Assembly (NCBI GenBank): GCA_964412385.1
Contig: CAYPOV010000012.1
Coordinates: 1-29,190 of the forward strand
Direction of reading: 5' to 3'
Length of the DNA: 29,190 bases
Source: JBGSYN01 sp964412385
GTDB taxonomy: Bacteria; Pseudomonadota; Alphaproteobacteria; Geminicoccales; Geminicoccaceae
Shown: positions 1 to 7,755 of the stretch, piece after piece
Numbering within the stretch: position 1 is the stretch's first letter
How the letters are laid out: the number at the start of each line of letters is the position of its first letter
Notes under the pieces: model-generated
The model's input: only the letters and a program-made list of their open reading frames with translations
What the model was told of the DNA's origin: nothing
Databases searched by the model: none
Translations under genes and position numbers: made by a program

Positions 1-171
1 GTTTCGACGAGAATGGCCGAAGTGTCCCTGCTTCCGGCAGTGCGCGCGGCGGAGTCCACAACCCAGAATGTCGCCAATGGCTATTCCTGCCGCCACCAGA
101 TCAAGGATGACACGGGCAGGCGGGCGCGTCATATGGTTAATCTTCTAGACGACGTGCTGGGAAGTCACTGA
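1..171 (+). CDS. C-terminal fragment of a probable FAD-linked/Fe-S oxidoreductase
   Basis: The frame is open from the first base and ends at TGA 169-171, giving the last 56 residues of a gene that begins outside the window. The tail contains ANGYSCRHQI followed by TGRRARHMVNLL. From memory this resembles the C-terminal end of large FAD-binding oxidoreductases fused to a GlpC/GlcF-like cysteine-rich (CCG) iron-sulfur region, where an NGFSCREQI-type string precedes a TGRRxxH motif. If so, the enzyme would oxidise a 2-hydroxy acid or similar substrate. It lies 53 bases upstream of a binding-protein gene on the same strand, so the two may share a transcript. The flavin domain cannot be seen, so the family call rests on a short motif. 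Confidence 0.55.
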   Translation, partial: VSTRMAEVSLLPAVRAAESTTQNVANGYSCRHQIKDDTGRRARHMVNLLDDVLGSH

Positions 172-224
172 ATGCACCCTAAAGTCAGCACTCTGTCACC
201 TCGATCATCACATTGAGAAGCAAC

Positions 225-1907
225 ATGACAACGAGAAAAAACCAAGCTCCCTCCGTTCACCCGCTGATCGAGGATTTAAGTGATCAATTGCGCCGCGGCC
301 AATGCGACCGCCGTGAGTTCTTGAGGACGTCGACACTGCTCGGCCTTTCGTCCGCGGCTGCATACGCCATGGCCGGCCGTTTGACGGGCGAGACCGTGAT
401 CGAGAGTGCCAAAGCCCAGACGCCCAAGAGTGGCGGGATCCTACGTGTCGGCATGCAGGTCCAGAAAATGGAAGATCCTGCGACCTATGCCTGGGGCGAG
501 ATGGCCAATCAGACCCGGCATATCGCCGAATATCTGACGATCACGGGAACAGACAACGTCACACGGCCACTCCTGGCGGAGAGCTGGCAGGCGTCCGACG
601 ATCTCAAGACCTGGACTTTCACCCTGCGCGAGGGCGTGAAGTGGCACAATGGTGAGGAACTCACCGCCGATCATGTTGTCTGGAACGTGAAGCGCTGGCT
701 TGACCCTGATCTCGGCTCGCCGAATGCCGGACTATCGACATTTTCAGCCATGCTCGAAGACCAAGACGGCACCAATCGCATGGTCGAGGGTGCGGTTGAA
801 GCAGTTGATGCCCGGACAGTCCGGTTCAATCTGAACCAGCCCGTGCTGTCGGTTCCCGAAGATTGCTACAACTATCCGGCACACATCCTACATCCGTCGT
901 TCCAGCCGCCATTCTCGGACAATCCGCTGGGCACCGGGCCCTATCAGCTCCTCCAACTCGATGTAGGAGAGCGCTGTATTCTCAAGCGCGTGACGGAAAC
1001 GACTGATGGCCAGCCCTTCACCTATTGGGGCGGCGAGGTTTTCTTGGACGAGATTCATTATTACAACTTTGATGTCGAAAACCAGCTCACGGCCTTTGCC
1101 TCGGGCGAGGTTGACGCCATCGACGAGTTCGGCATCGAGCAATATGCGCTCGCCGAGGCACTTGATGGCGCCATCCTTCAAGCCCGCTCAGCGCAGACCG
1201 TTTGTTGCCGCATGCAAGTCTCGCAGCCGCCATTCGACAATCTCAAACTGCGTCAGGCAATCCAAAAGGCGACCGACCACACCGTTTTCAAAGAGTTGAT
1301 CTTTCAAGGAAACGGCGATGTCGGCTGGGATCACTGCGTCGCCCCGGTACACCCCGCTTACTACGAGCTGCCGCCTCTGCAACGCGATGTCGAAGCCGCC
1401 AGGGCCTTGCTCACGGAAGCCGGCTATCCCGACGGTATCGAGTTAACTATCGATGTCGGCAACACCAACGGGCCTTGGCACCAAACGCTCGCCGAACTTC
1501 TGAAAGATCAGCTCAAGGACGCCGGCATCACTTTGAATATCAATGTCATGCCACCCTCAAAGTACTGGGAGATATGGGACAAGACCCCGTTCGGTGCCAC
1601 CGCCTGGACCCATCGCCCTCTTGGGAACATGGTCCTTTCTTTGGCATTCAGAAAGGGTGCTCAGTGGAACGAGAGTCACTATGCCAGCGACGAGTTTGAC
1701 CAGGCCCTCAACGACGTGGAATCGACACTGAACATCGAGGACCGTCGCGCAAAAATGGAGACAGTGGAGAGAATCCTGCAAGAGGCGGCCGTGATGATCC
1801 AGCCGGTATTCCGTCCGCAGTTCACGATTGTTGCCGACAAGGTGCGCAACTATCCGGCCCATCCGACGCGGTATCATCAATACAACCAAACCTGGCTCGA
1901 TAGCTGA
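225..1907 (+). CDS. ABC transporter substrate-binding protein, family 5 (SBP_bac_5), Tat signal
   Basis: This is a periplasmic solute-binding protein of the peptide/nickel/opine importer class, about 560 residues, the usual size for the family. The N-terminus carries a twin-arginine signal (RREFLRTSTLLGLSSAAAYA, about residues 28-47) followed by AMAG, so export is probably by the Tat system. Downstream are typical SBP_bac_5 features: a PLLAESWQ segment, WTFTLREGVKWHNGE and the GTGPYQL segment. I chose ATG 225 over the in-frame TTG 213 because GAGAAG lies just upstream of the ATG. No permease or ATPase gene of this class is nearby, so its partners are outside the window or elsewhere. Neighbouring oxidoreductase and aldehyde dehydrogenase genes suggest uptake of a carbon source for oxidation, but the ligand cannot be read from sequence. 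Confidence 0.9.
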   Translation: MTTRKNQAPSVHPLIEDLSDQLRRGQCDRREFLRTSTLLGLSSAAAYAMAGRLTGETVIESAKAQTPKSGGILRVGMQVQKMEDPATYAWGEMANQTRHIAEYLTITGTDNVTRPLLAESWQASDDLKTWTFTLREGVKWHNGEELTADHVVWNVKRWLDPDLGSPNAGLSTFSAMLEDQDGTNRMVEGAVEAVDARTVRFNLNQPVLSVPEDCYNYPAHILHPSFQPPFSDNPLGTGPYQLLQLDVGERCILKRVTETTDGQPFTYWGGEVFLDEIHYYNFDVENQLTAFASGEVDAIDEFGIEQYALAEALDGAILQARSAQTVCCRMQVSQPPFDNLKLRQAIQKATDHTVFKELIFQGNGDVGWDHCVAPVHPAYYELPPLQRDVEAARALLTEAGYPDGIELTIDVGNTNGPWHQTLAELLKDQLKDAGITLNINVMPPSKYWEIWDKTPFGATAWTHRPLGNMVLSLAFRKGAQWNESHYASDEFDQALNDVESTLNIEDRRAKMETVERILQEAAVMIQPVFRPQFTIVADKVRNYPAHPTRYHQYNQTWLDS

Positions 1908-2019
1908 GCCGTTTGCCGCCTTCGAGATAGGAGCCTAATGCGCAGATCTTGCCGCGTTTCGTGCGGGCGCTATGGTCGCGGGCAAGCGAACCCGCATCAA
2001 ATCGACGGAGGAAGACCCG

Positions 2020-3459
2020 ATGGCGCTTCACAAACTTTTCATCGACGGCGAATGGCTCGAAGGTCCGACGGCCGCCAATAACATTAATCCTTCCGATACC
2101 GACGACGTGGTCGGCGAATTCGCCTATGCCGACGCCAAGTTGGCAGAACAGGCCGTGCGTGCCGCGCGCGCCGCCTTTCCAGCATGGTCGACCAGCGGCA
2201 TTCAGCAGCGCTTCGACCTTCTTGAGAAAATCGCCAACGAGATTGTCGCACGCAAGGAGGAGCTTGGGCGGCTCTTGTCGCGCGAAGAGGGAAAAACACT
2301 TCCTGAAGGCATCGCCGAGACCGTTCGTGCGGCCCAGATCTTCAAGTTTTTCTCGGGCGAAGTGCTCAGGCTTACGGGCGATAAGGTTCCCTCGGTTCGC
2401 CCCGGTATCGATGTTGAGGTAACGCGCGAGCCGCTCGGTGTCGTGGGCTTGATCACGCCTTGGAACTTCCCCATCGCCATTCCGGCATGGAAAATTGCGC
2501 CGGCCCTGGCCTATGGCAACTGCGTCGTCTTCAAGCCTGCGGATCTGGTGCCCGGATGCGCTTCCGCACTCACCGAGATCATCGCCAATGCGGGTGTGCC
2601 CGAAGGTGTGTTCAATCTCGTGATGGGCCGCGGCAGCATTGTCGGCGAAGCACTGTTGACGTCACCCGATGTCGACGCCATCAGCTTCACGGGCAGTGTC
2701 GAAACGGGCAAGCATATTGCCTCCACCTGTGCTGGCCGTCTCGCCAAGTTCCAGCTCGAAATGGGCGGCAAGAACCCGCTCGTCGTGCTCGATGACGCCG
2801 ATCTCGACAATGCCGTTAACTGCGCCTTGCAAGGTGCTTACTTTTCAACAGGTCAGCGCTGCACCGCGTCCTCCCGCTTTATCGTCACCAAGGGCATCCA
2901 CGATCGTTTCGTCGATGCCGTGCGTGAGGCCATTCAAAATCTCATTGTCGATGATGCGCTCAAACAGGGAACGCAGATTGGGCCCGTGGTCGACCAGAAC
3001 CAGCTCGACCAGAATCTTTCCTATTTGGAGATCGGCACCAAGGAAGGTGCCAGATTGGCATTCGGTGGAGAACTTCTCGACCGCGAGACACCTGGTTTCT
3101 ATATGCGCCCAGCCCTCTTTACTGAGACGACCAGGGAAATGCGGATCAATCGCGAGGAAATCTTCGGACCGATCGCATCGGTGATCCGGGTTAACGATTA
3201 TGAAGAAGCGCTCACCACTGCGAATGACACGCCGTTCGGTCTCTCGAGCGGGATCTGCACGACGTCTCTCAAGCACGCCTCACACTTCAAGCGCCATGCC
3301 CAAGCCGGCCTCACCATGGTCAATCTTCCGACAGCCGGCGTTGATTATCACGTGCCGTTCGGCGGGCGCAAAGGCAGCTCTTACGGCTCCCGTGAACAGG
3401 GACGTTATGCAGCCGAGTTCTATACAACTGTAAAGACGGCATACACATTGCCGGTTTGA
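2020..3459 (+). CDS. NAD(P)-dependent aldehyde dehydrogenase, alpha-ketoglutaric semialdehyde dehydrogenase-like
   Basis: A 479-residue aldehyde dehydrogenase that oxidises an aldehyde to a carboxylate with NAD(P)+. The family motifs are in order: TPWNFPIAIPAWKIAPAL and VVFKPAD (cofactor-binding region), FTGSVETGKHI, the EMGGKNP segment with the general-base Glu, GQRCTASSRF with the catalytic Cys, EEIFGPIASV, and PFGGRKGSSYGSREQG near the end. The last two resemble 2,5-dioxopentanoate (alpha-ketoglutaric semialdehyde) dehydrogenases of sugar-acid and hydroxyproline breakdown; succinate-semialdehyde-type specificity is the main alternative. ATG 2020 is chosen because GGAGGAAG lies about six bases upstream; an in-frame ATG at 1972 adds 16 residues that do not fit the family. 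The stop overlaps or abuts the following acetyltransferase gene, suggesting an operon. Class is certain, substrate is inferred. Confidence 0.92.
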   Translation: MALHKLFIDGEWLEGPTAANNINPSDTDDVVGEFAYADAKLAEQAVRAARAAFPAWSTSGIQQRFDLLEKIANEIVARKEELGRLLSREEGKTLPEGIAETVRAAQIFKFFSGEVLRLTGDKVPSVRPGIDVEVTREPLGVVGLITPWNFPIAIPAWKIAPALAYGNCVVFKPADLVPGCASALTEIIANAGVPEGVFNLVMGRGSIVGEALLTSPDVDAISFTGSVETGKHIASTCAGRLAKFQLEMGGKNPLVVLDDADLDNAVNCALQGAYFSTGQRCTASSRFIVTKGIHDRFVDAVREAIQNLIVDDALKQGTQIGPVVDQNQLDQNLSYLEIGTKEGARLAFGGELLDRETPGFYMRPALFTETTREMRINREEIFGPIASVIRVNDYEEALTTANDTPFGLSSGICTTSLKHASHFKRHAQAGLTMVNLPTAGVDYHVPFGGRKGSSYGSREQGRYAAEFYTTVKTAYTLPV

Positions 3460-3467
3460 GTGCTGTC

Positions 3468-4004
3468 ATGCCGTCTCGGGCCGAGCTTCTCCGGCCACTT
3501 CGTGCCTATGGTGTCTGCCTTCGCTACGCCACTCCAGAAGACGCGAAGTCCCTGGAGCGTCTGGGCAACGGGCTCAATGCGCATCAGGGCGATCCGACCG
3601 ATAATCTCACCTCCGAGGTCATCGCCCGCGATCTCTGCAATACCGATCCCGAGTACTTTGTCATCCTTGCGAGCATAGGCGACAACGACGTTGGCTACGG
3701 GTTCTTCCACACGTCTTACGAGACTGCCTACGGTGTGCGCGGCTTCTATGTTTCCGACCTATACGTCGACGAGGCCTACCGGGGCCGCAAGGTCGGCAAG
3801 GCGCTCGTGGCGGCAATTGTCCGCCATGCGCGACTCGACGGAAGGACCTATCTTTGGTGGGGAAGCAAGGAATGGAATAAAGACGCCCAGGCAGTCTACA
3901 CTTCCTGGGGCGCCACGCACGAAACAATCATGGCACACGCGTTATTTGGCGCGGCCTTCGATTCCTTCGACCTCGACGTCGAAACATTAGAGGAAAAAAA
4001 CTAG
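3468..4004 (+). CDS. GNAT-family N-acetyltransferase
   Basis: A protein of about 178 residues with the GNAT fold. The segment YVDEAYRGRKVGKALVAAIV carries the R/Q-x-x-G-x-G/A acetyl-CoA pyrophosphate loop (RGRKVGKA) after the expected beta strand (FYVSDLYVDE), and the C-terminal part LWWGSKEWNKDAQAVYTSWG matches the last helix-strand unit. It should transfer an acetyl group from acetyl-CoA to an amine; the acceptor is unknown. ATG 3468 lies 8 bases after the aldehyde dehydrogenase stop. A TTG at 3456 overlapping that stop is an alternative. Transcription is probably shared with the dehydrogenase. Its stop codon shares the palindrome CTAG with the stop of folE on the opposite strand. Confidence 0.85.
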   Translation: MPSRAELLRPLRAYGVCLRYATPEDAKSLERLGNGLNAHQGDPTDNLTSEVIARDLCNTDPEYFVILASIGDNDVGYGFFHTSYETAYGVRGFYVSDLYVDEAYRGRKVGKALVAAIVRHARLDGRTYLWWGSKEWNKDAQAVYTSWGATHETIMAHALFGAAFDSFDLDVETLEEKN

Positions 4005-4654
4005 ACCGGTGTGGCTCCACGGACGTTGCTCGAGAGCAACGAGAGGAATTCGCGGCGTGTCGCCGGGTCTTCACGAATCTGCCCCAAGATCCGGCTGGTC
4101 ACCATGGAGGTCGCATGTTGCCGCACGCCGCGCGTGGTCATGCAATGGTGGGTTGCCTCGACAACAACACCGACACCTTTCGGCTCCAGAACGTTATTGA
4201 TCGTGTCTGCGATTTGCGCTGTCAGACGCTCCTGGATTTGCAGACGTCGCGCGAAGGCGTCGACGACACGGGCGAGCTTGCTGATGCCTACGACCCGGTT
4301 CACCGGAATATAGGCGATGTGCGCGCGGCCCTTGATCGGAGCCAAGTGGTGCTCACAGAATGATGTAAACTCGATGTCGCGAAGGATGACCATCTCGTCA
4401 TAGCCCTCGGTTTCATCGAAGGTACGCCTCAGCACGTCGGCGGGATCGACTTCATAGCCTGCAAAGTACTCTTCGAAGGCTTTGACGACGCGTCGAGGCG
4501 TATCAACAAGCCCTTGGCGTGTCGGTTCGTCACCGGTCCATAATAACAGGGTCCGAACTGCGGCCTCGGCCTCGCTACGCGTCGGCTTGTCTGCCGCGCT
4601 TGTAACCAATCGCGGAGTGAGTTTGGTTACGCTGGTGTCAGGTGAGTGCGCCAC
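4001..4654 (-). CDS. folE: GTP cyclohydrolase I
   Basis: This enzyme converts GTP to 7,8-dihydroneopterin triphosphate, the first step of tetrahydrofolate synthesis. The 217-residue length is normal. The zinc ligands are all visible: C100 and H103 in FTSFCEHHLAPIKGRAHIAY and C171 in EATHHCMTTRGV, corresponding to C110, H113 and C181 of the E. coli enzyme. The GISKLARVVDAFARRLQIQE segment between them is also characteristic of type IA enzymes. The variable N-terminal 25 residues precede a normal helical start (SEAEAAVRTLLLWTGDEPTRQGL). The gene faces the acetyltransferase tail to tail and overlaps it by four bases. It is transcribed in the same direction as the DsbA-like gene, with 128 bases between them. 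Confidence 0.97.
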   Translation of the reverse strand: MAHSPDTSVTKLTPRLVTSAADKPTRSEAEAAVRTLLLWTGDEPTRQGLVDTPRRVVKAFEEYFAGYEVDPADVLRRTFDETEGYDEMVILRDIEFTSFCEHHLAPIKGRAHIAYIPVNRVVGISKLARVVDAFARRLQIQERLTAQIADTINNVLEPKGVGVVVEATHHCMTTRGVRQHATSMVTSRILGQIREDPATRREFLSLLSSNVRGATPV

Positions 4655-4782
4655 GGGGCCTCCAATACTTTGAACAGCTTACAGCCACAGCTTTGAACCG
4701 AAACGCAGCCCTATACGTCCTTATCACGGACGTGGATGTCTGAGTGACGCTGGGATCGCGGTTTGTCGCGTTTCATTGTTCG

Positions 4783-5412
4783 CTATGCCAGTGTTGTGAT
4801 CGCGTCGAGTTCCCGAAACCGTTTGTCGATTTCGTCCCAAGATTGATAACCAATTGTCAGTACGGAAGGCTTTCCGTCCTTCACGGCCAACAGGGTCGGA
4901 TAACCATTAACACCCAGCGACGCTGTCTCTTGCCATTCTCGTTGCAGCAATTGCGCGGTTGATGGGTGATCATAGCCTTCCTCGAAGGCATCCCGCTCCG
5001 TGCCGAAATGCCCGGCGAGGCGGCTAAGCACCGAGCGATCGGTGATGTCGTCATTATGGGCGTAAAAGCGCTCTTGGAGATGGGCAAAAAAGGGAAATAC
5101 CAGGGCGGGATAGGCGGCTCTCATGACAGCGACCGCTCGGCTCGGCTTCTCGGTGTCGTACATGAAGTGGTCGCGATCGAAGAATGCGAAATCGAAGGGC
5201 TGGCCCGTCATCTCCTGCACATGGTCCCAGTGGCCACGAACATATGTGCGGGCTTCGTTGTCCATCGGCTTGCGGCCACGATCACCGAGCGAGCCGGTGA
5301 CCAGAGAAAATTTCACCCGATCGCCATGCTCGTCTAATATTCGCCGCATGACGGGGCTGAATCCCCAACACCAGGAACACATTGGATTAGCGAAATAGAC
5401 CAAATCGATCAC
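4783..5412 (-). CDS. DsbA-family (FrnE-like) thiol-disulfide oxidoreductase
   Basis: A 209-residue thioredoxin-fold protein with an active-site CSWC at residues 12-15 directly after the first beta strand (DLVYFANPMCSWCWGFSP). A helical insertion (about 60-140) and a GYPT segment near residue 178 supplying the cis-proline opposite the active site complete the DsbA/FrnE pattern (COG3531-type). There is no signal peptide, so it probably acts in the cytoplasm, on small-molecule or protein thiols. Related families include 2-hydroxychromene-2-carboxylate isomerases, but those lack the CxxC pair. The gene lies 54 bases downstream of tRNA-Pro on the same strand. Substrate unknown. Confidence 0.88.
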   Translation of the reverse strand: MIDLVYFANPMCSWCWGFSPVMRRILDEHGDRVKFSLVTGSLGDRGRKPMDNEARTYVRGHWDHVQEMTGQPFDFAFFDRDHFMYDTEKPSRAVAVMRAAYPALVFPFFAHLQERFYAHNDDITDRSVLSRLAGHFGTERDAFEEGYDHPSTAQLLQREWQETASLGVNGYPTLLAVKDGKPSVLTIGYQSWDEIDKRFRELDAITTLA

Positions 5413-5465
5413 GGCGCATCTCCTTTCGTGTGATTTTCGAGGATGAGGAACATGCGCGCCGGCGA

Positions 5466-5542
5466 TGGTCGGAGTGGGGTGACTCGAACACCCGACCCCC
5501 GCCTCCCGAAGACGGTGCTCTACCAGGCTGAGCTACACTCCG
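5466..5542 (-). tRNA. tRNA-Pro (anticodon CGG)
   Basis: The complement folds as a complete cloverleaf. The acceptor arm CGGAGTG pairs with CACTCCG. The D arm is GCTC/GAGC. The anticodon stem CCGTC/GGCGG encloses loop TTCGGGA, giving anticodon CGG for proline codon CCG. The T arm GGGTG-TTCGAGT-CACCC has the invariant TTCGA. The discriminator base is A and the 3' CCA is encoded (5466-5468). It stands between the polyprenyl synthase gene and the DsbA-like gene on the same strand. Confidence 0.97.
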
Positions 5543-5609
5543 ATGCCGGCGGTACATAGTGAGATTGCGTGTCACGCGCAAGGTAGAAGTCAAACCGACG
5601 GCCGACACC

Positions 5610-6629
5610 CTAAAATGCGCGGCTCACGGCGAAATCGACAAGCTCCTCCATGATGTGGCGGGCTTGTCCCTGCGGGAAGAGCGAGAGCTGCTGCTTAGCA
5701 TCGGCACCATAGGCATTGGCCCGCTCAAGCGTTCGTTCGATTCCCTGGTGACGCTTGAGAATGGTTTGCGCCTGTTCGAGATCGCCCTCGCCTTGTTCGC
5801 CCTCTTCGAGCGTGCGCTGCCAGAAGGCGCGTTCCGATTCATTGCCATCGGCAATGGCAAGGACGATCGGCAAGGTGATTTTGCCGTCGCGGAAATCGTC
5901 ACCTACGGATTTGCCTAGGAGCGCCTGGGCTGCCGAATAGTCGAGAGCGTCATCGACGAGCTGAAAGGCGACGCCGATATTGGCACCGTAGCGTGCCAGC
6001 GCTTTTTCCTCAGCGGCGCTGCGCCCTGCCACGACGGCCGAGATCTGGCATGCCGCTTCGAACAAGGCTGCGGTCTTGGATTCGATCACCCGCATATAGG
6101 CTTTTTCGTCGGTACTGATGTCGTTGGCCGTCATCAACTGCGCGACCTCGCCTTCGGCGATCACGGCAGACGCGTTGGAGAGAATTTCCAAGACCCGCAT
6201 CTCGCCTGCTGCGACCATAAGCTGGAAGGCTCGGCTAAACAGGAAGTCCCCCACCAAAACAGCCGATTTGTTTCCCCAAACGGCATTAGCAGTTGCCAAG
6301 CCACGGCGCAGCTCGCTCGCGTCGACAACGTCATCATGAAGCAAGGTTGCTGTGTGGATAAACTCGACGGCGGCGGCCAAGCCCAGGTGACGCGAACCCT
6401 CATAGCCGCACAATCTCGCGGAAAGCAGGGTCAGCATCGGCCGGATCCGCTTGCCGCCGGCGGCAATCAGATGGCGGGCCAATTGAGGGATCAGCGGGAT
6501 CTCGCTTTGCAACCGGTCGAGGATGATCTCATTGACCTCGGCCATTTGTGGAGCGACAAGCTCTCGCGCCACTTCCAGACCGAAAGTCGGCTGAACCGGC
6601 GCCACGCCCGCGGCAGGGCTAGCAGTCAA
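5610..6629 (-). CDS. ispB: Long-chain (E)-polyprenyl diphosphate synthase, octa/decaprenyl type
   Basis: This trans-prenyltransferase extends farnesyl diphosphate with isopentenyl diphosphate to build the ubiquinone side chain. At 339 residues it has normal length. Both aspartate-rich Mg-binding motifs are intact: LLHDDVVD (first Asp pair at 99-100) and QLVDDALDY (226-230). GGKRIRP near 58-64 binds the diphosphate of isopentenyl diphosphate, and small residues precede the first motif as expected in long-chain enzymes. Chain length (C40 or C50) cannot be told by eye; decaprenyl is common in alphaproteobacteria. The start appears to be TTG at 6627-6629 with GGGGAG six bases upstream, and that site lies in a small GC hairpin. 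The gene is divergent from the DUF2007 gene, as in other alphaproteobacteria. Confidence 0.93.
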   Translation of the reverse strand: MTASPAAGVAPVQPTFGLEVARELVAPQMAEVNEIILDRLQSEIPLIPQLARHLIAAGGKRIRPMLTLLSARLCGYEGSRHLGLAAAVEFIHTATLLHDDVVDASELRRGLATANAVWGNKSAVLVGDFLFSRAFQLMVAAGEMRVLEILSNASAVIAEGEVAQLMTANDISTDEKAYMRVIESKTAALFEAACQISAVVAGRSAAEEKALARYGANIGVAFQLVDDALDYSAAQALLGKSVGDDFRDGKITLPIVLAIADGNESERAFWQRTLEEGEQGEGDLEQAQTILKRHQGIERTLERANAYGADAKQQLSLFPQGQARHIMEELVDFAVSRAF

Positions 6630-6630
6630 C

Positions 6631-6641
6631 GGGGTCTCCCC
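6631..6641 (-). promoter_or_regulatory. Hairpin overlapping the ispB Shine-Dalgarno site
   Basis: On the minus strand the sequence GGGGAGACCCC is a perfect 4-bp GC stem with an AGA loop. Its left arm plus loop is the GGGGAG that would serve as ribosome binding site for the TTG start of ispB, six bases downstream. Such pairing could lower translation initiation. The stem is short and may be incidental. Confidence 0.3.
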
Positions 6642-6781
6642 AAAAAGATGCGACCCAAAATTTTACGCTTTCCAATCGTTATCATGCTACCGCCAATTCT
6701 GGCAAACAGGTGACGCTAGCCTTATGCGTTGTCGCGATCATTTATGTCTCTGCGCATCATCACTAATGGCCCCCTAGTCTT

Positions 6782-7003
6782 ATGGTTGAACTGGTTCGCA
6801 CCAACGATCTCGTCCACTTATCCTGGGTTCAAGCGGTGCTGAAGGCGGCGCGCATACACCATTTGGTGCTGGATGTGCATATGAGCAGTGTCGAAGGCAG
6901 TATCGGCATATTGCCGCGGAGATTGATGGTGGCCGAAGAGGATCGCGATCGAGCGCAGCGCGCGCTTCGGGATGCCGAGAACGATCGTGACACGATCTCT
7001 TGA
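6782..7003 (+). CDS. DUF2007 family protein (putative signal-transducing protein)
   Basis: A 73-residue protein with the DUF2007 pattern: MVELVRTNDLVHLSWVQAVL at the N-terminus, a central strand pair LVLDVHMSSVEGSIG, and RLMVAEEDRDRAQRAL at the end. The family is small, ferredoxin-like in predicted fold and without a settled biochemical role. Its position before a TrmN-type methyltransferase is conserved in alphaproteobacteria. The coding region overlaps the methyltransferase by 32 bases, which implies coupled translation. No clear Shine-Dalgarno sequence precedes ATG 6782, so the message may be leaderless or poorly initiated. The intergenic region to ispB (6630-6781) must hold divergent promoters, though no convincing -35/-10 pair is visible. 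Confidence 0.85.
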   Translation: MVELVRTNDLVHLSWVQAVLKAARIHHLVLDVHMSSVEGSIGILPRRLMVAEEDRDRAQRALRDAENDRDTIS

Positions 7004-7586
7004 GGAATGCCGCCGCGAAACACTGCTTGGCGGCCGCGTCGAGGTCTGGCGGAGCGATAAGGTTTATCCTCCGACCATTGACGCTGTCTTGCTAGCCGCG
7101 ACCATAGCCGCACCCTCGAACGCCAGCATTCTCGATGTCGGTACTGGAGGTGGTGCGGCGAGCCTTGTGCTCCTCGCGCGCAACCAATCCTGCGCCGTGA
7201 CCGGTCTCGACATGAGCGGCGAAGCCGTTGCGCTGGCTGGAGATTCTGCCCGTCTCAATCACCTCGAAGCGAGGTTCGAGGCTGTCACCACCGATCTCGC
7301 GGATGCAGCCGAGCGGCTTGATGGCCGGCAATTTGACGTCGTGATGACGAATCCTCCGTTTCATGACCCCGAAGACACGCGGCACTCGCCCGATCCTGCG
7401 CGATCACGCGCCCATCTCGAAACCATGCCGATCGATCGTTGGCTGCGCCTTTCCATCAAACGATTGCGTTCGAGCGGCTGGATGCACATCATCCATCGTG
7501 CCGATCGCCTGCCGGAATTGCTCACTGCGATGGTGCCTCACCTTGGTGATTTGCGGATCCTGCCTTTCTACCCTCGTGCTGGATAG
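6972..7586 (+). CDS. tRNA1(Val) adenine-N6-methyltransferase-like protein, truncated by in-frame TAG
   Basis: A class I SAM-dependent methyltransferase of the TrmN6/YfiC type (COG4123), expected to methylate an adenine in tRNA. Motif I is ILDVGTGGGAASLVLLAR (about residues 54-71), an acidic residue ends strand 2 (GLDMSGEAV), and the catalytic NPPF motif is in VVMTNPPFHDPED. The N-terminal RVEVWRSDKVYPPTIDAVLL is the family's substrate-side signature. The frame stops at TAG 7584-7586 after 204 residues, just after LPFYPRAG, where relatives continue with a strand and a C-terminal segment. That missing part is encoded in the same frame directly downstream. The protein is therefore truncated, read through, or the base is in error. 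The gene overlaps the DUF2007 gene and precedes the S49 peptidase. Confidence 0.82.
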   Translation: MPRTIVTRSLEECRRETLLGGRVEVWRSDKVYPPTIDAVLLAATIAAPSNASILDVGTGGGAASLVLLARNQSCAVTGLDMSGEAVALAGDSARLNHLEARFEAVTTDLADAAERLDGRQFDVVMTNPPFHDPEDTRHSPDPARSRAHLETMPIDRWLRLSIKRLRSSGWMHIIHRADRLPELLTAMVPHLGDLRILPFYPRAG

Positions 7587-7748
7587 GCAGCGGCAACACG
7601 CGTCATCGTCGCCTGCAAGAAGGGCTCGAAAGCACGATCGCAGCTTCTTCAAGGCCTAGTTCTTCATGATCGCGACGGCGACTACGCCGATGCTGCCCAG
7701 GCCATCCTTCGAGACGGCCTTCCGTTGGCAATGACTGAACAAGGATAA
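7587..7748 (+). pseudogene. In-frame C-terminal remainder of the methyltransferase after the amber codon
   Basis: Reading on past TAG 7584-7586 without changing frame gives 53 codons ending at TAA 7746-7748. They begin AATRVIVACKKGSKARSQLL, and LVLHDRDGDYADAAQAILRD follows. This is the expected C-terminus of TrmN6-like enzymes, where a PRAGxPAKRVIV strand is followed by LVLH and a closing AxxILRxG segment. The joined protein would have 258 residues, close to the family norm. The piece has no start codon of its own that would make it an independent gene. The S49 peptidase gene begins 7 bases after the TAA, spacing that suits the longer reading. Confidence 0.7.
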
Positions 7749-7755
7749 GGCGTTC

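Noticed and set aside
4715..4733. Hairpin ACGTCC-loop-GGACGT between folE and the DsbA-like gene
   Set aside because: Six-base stem without a following T-run on either strand; not supportable as a terminator.
5565..5581. Hairpin TTGCG/CGCAA between ispB and tRNA-Pro
   Set aside because: Only five base pairs and no T-run; may be chance or part of tRNA leader processing.
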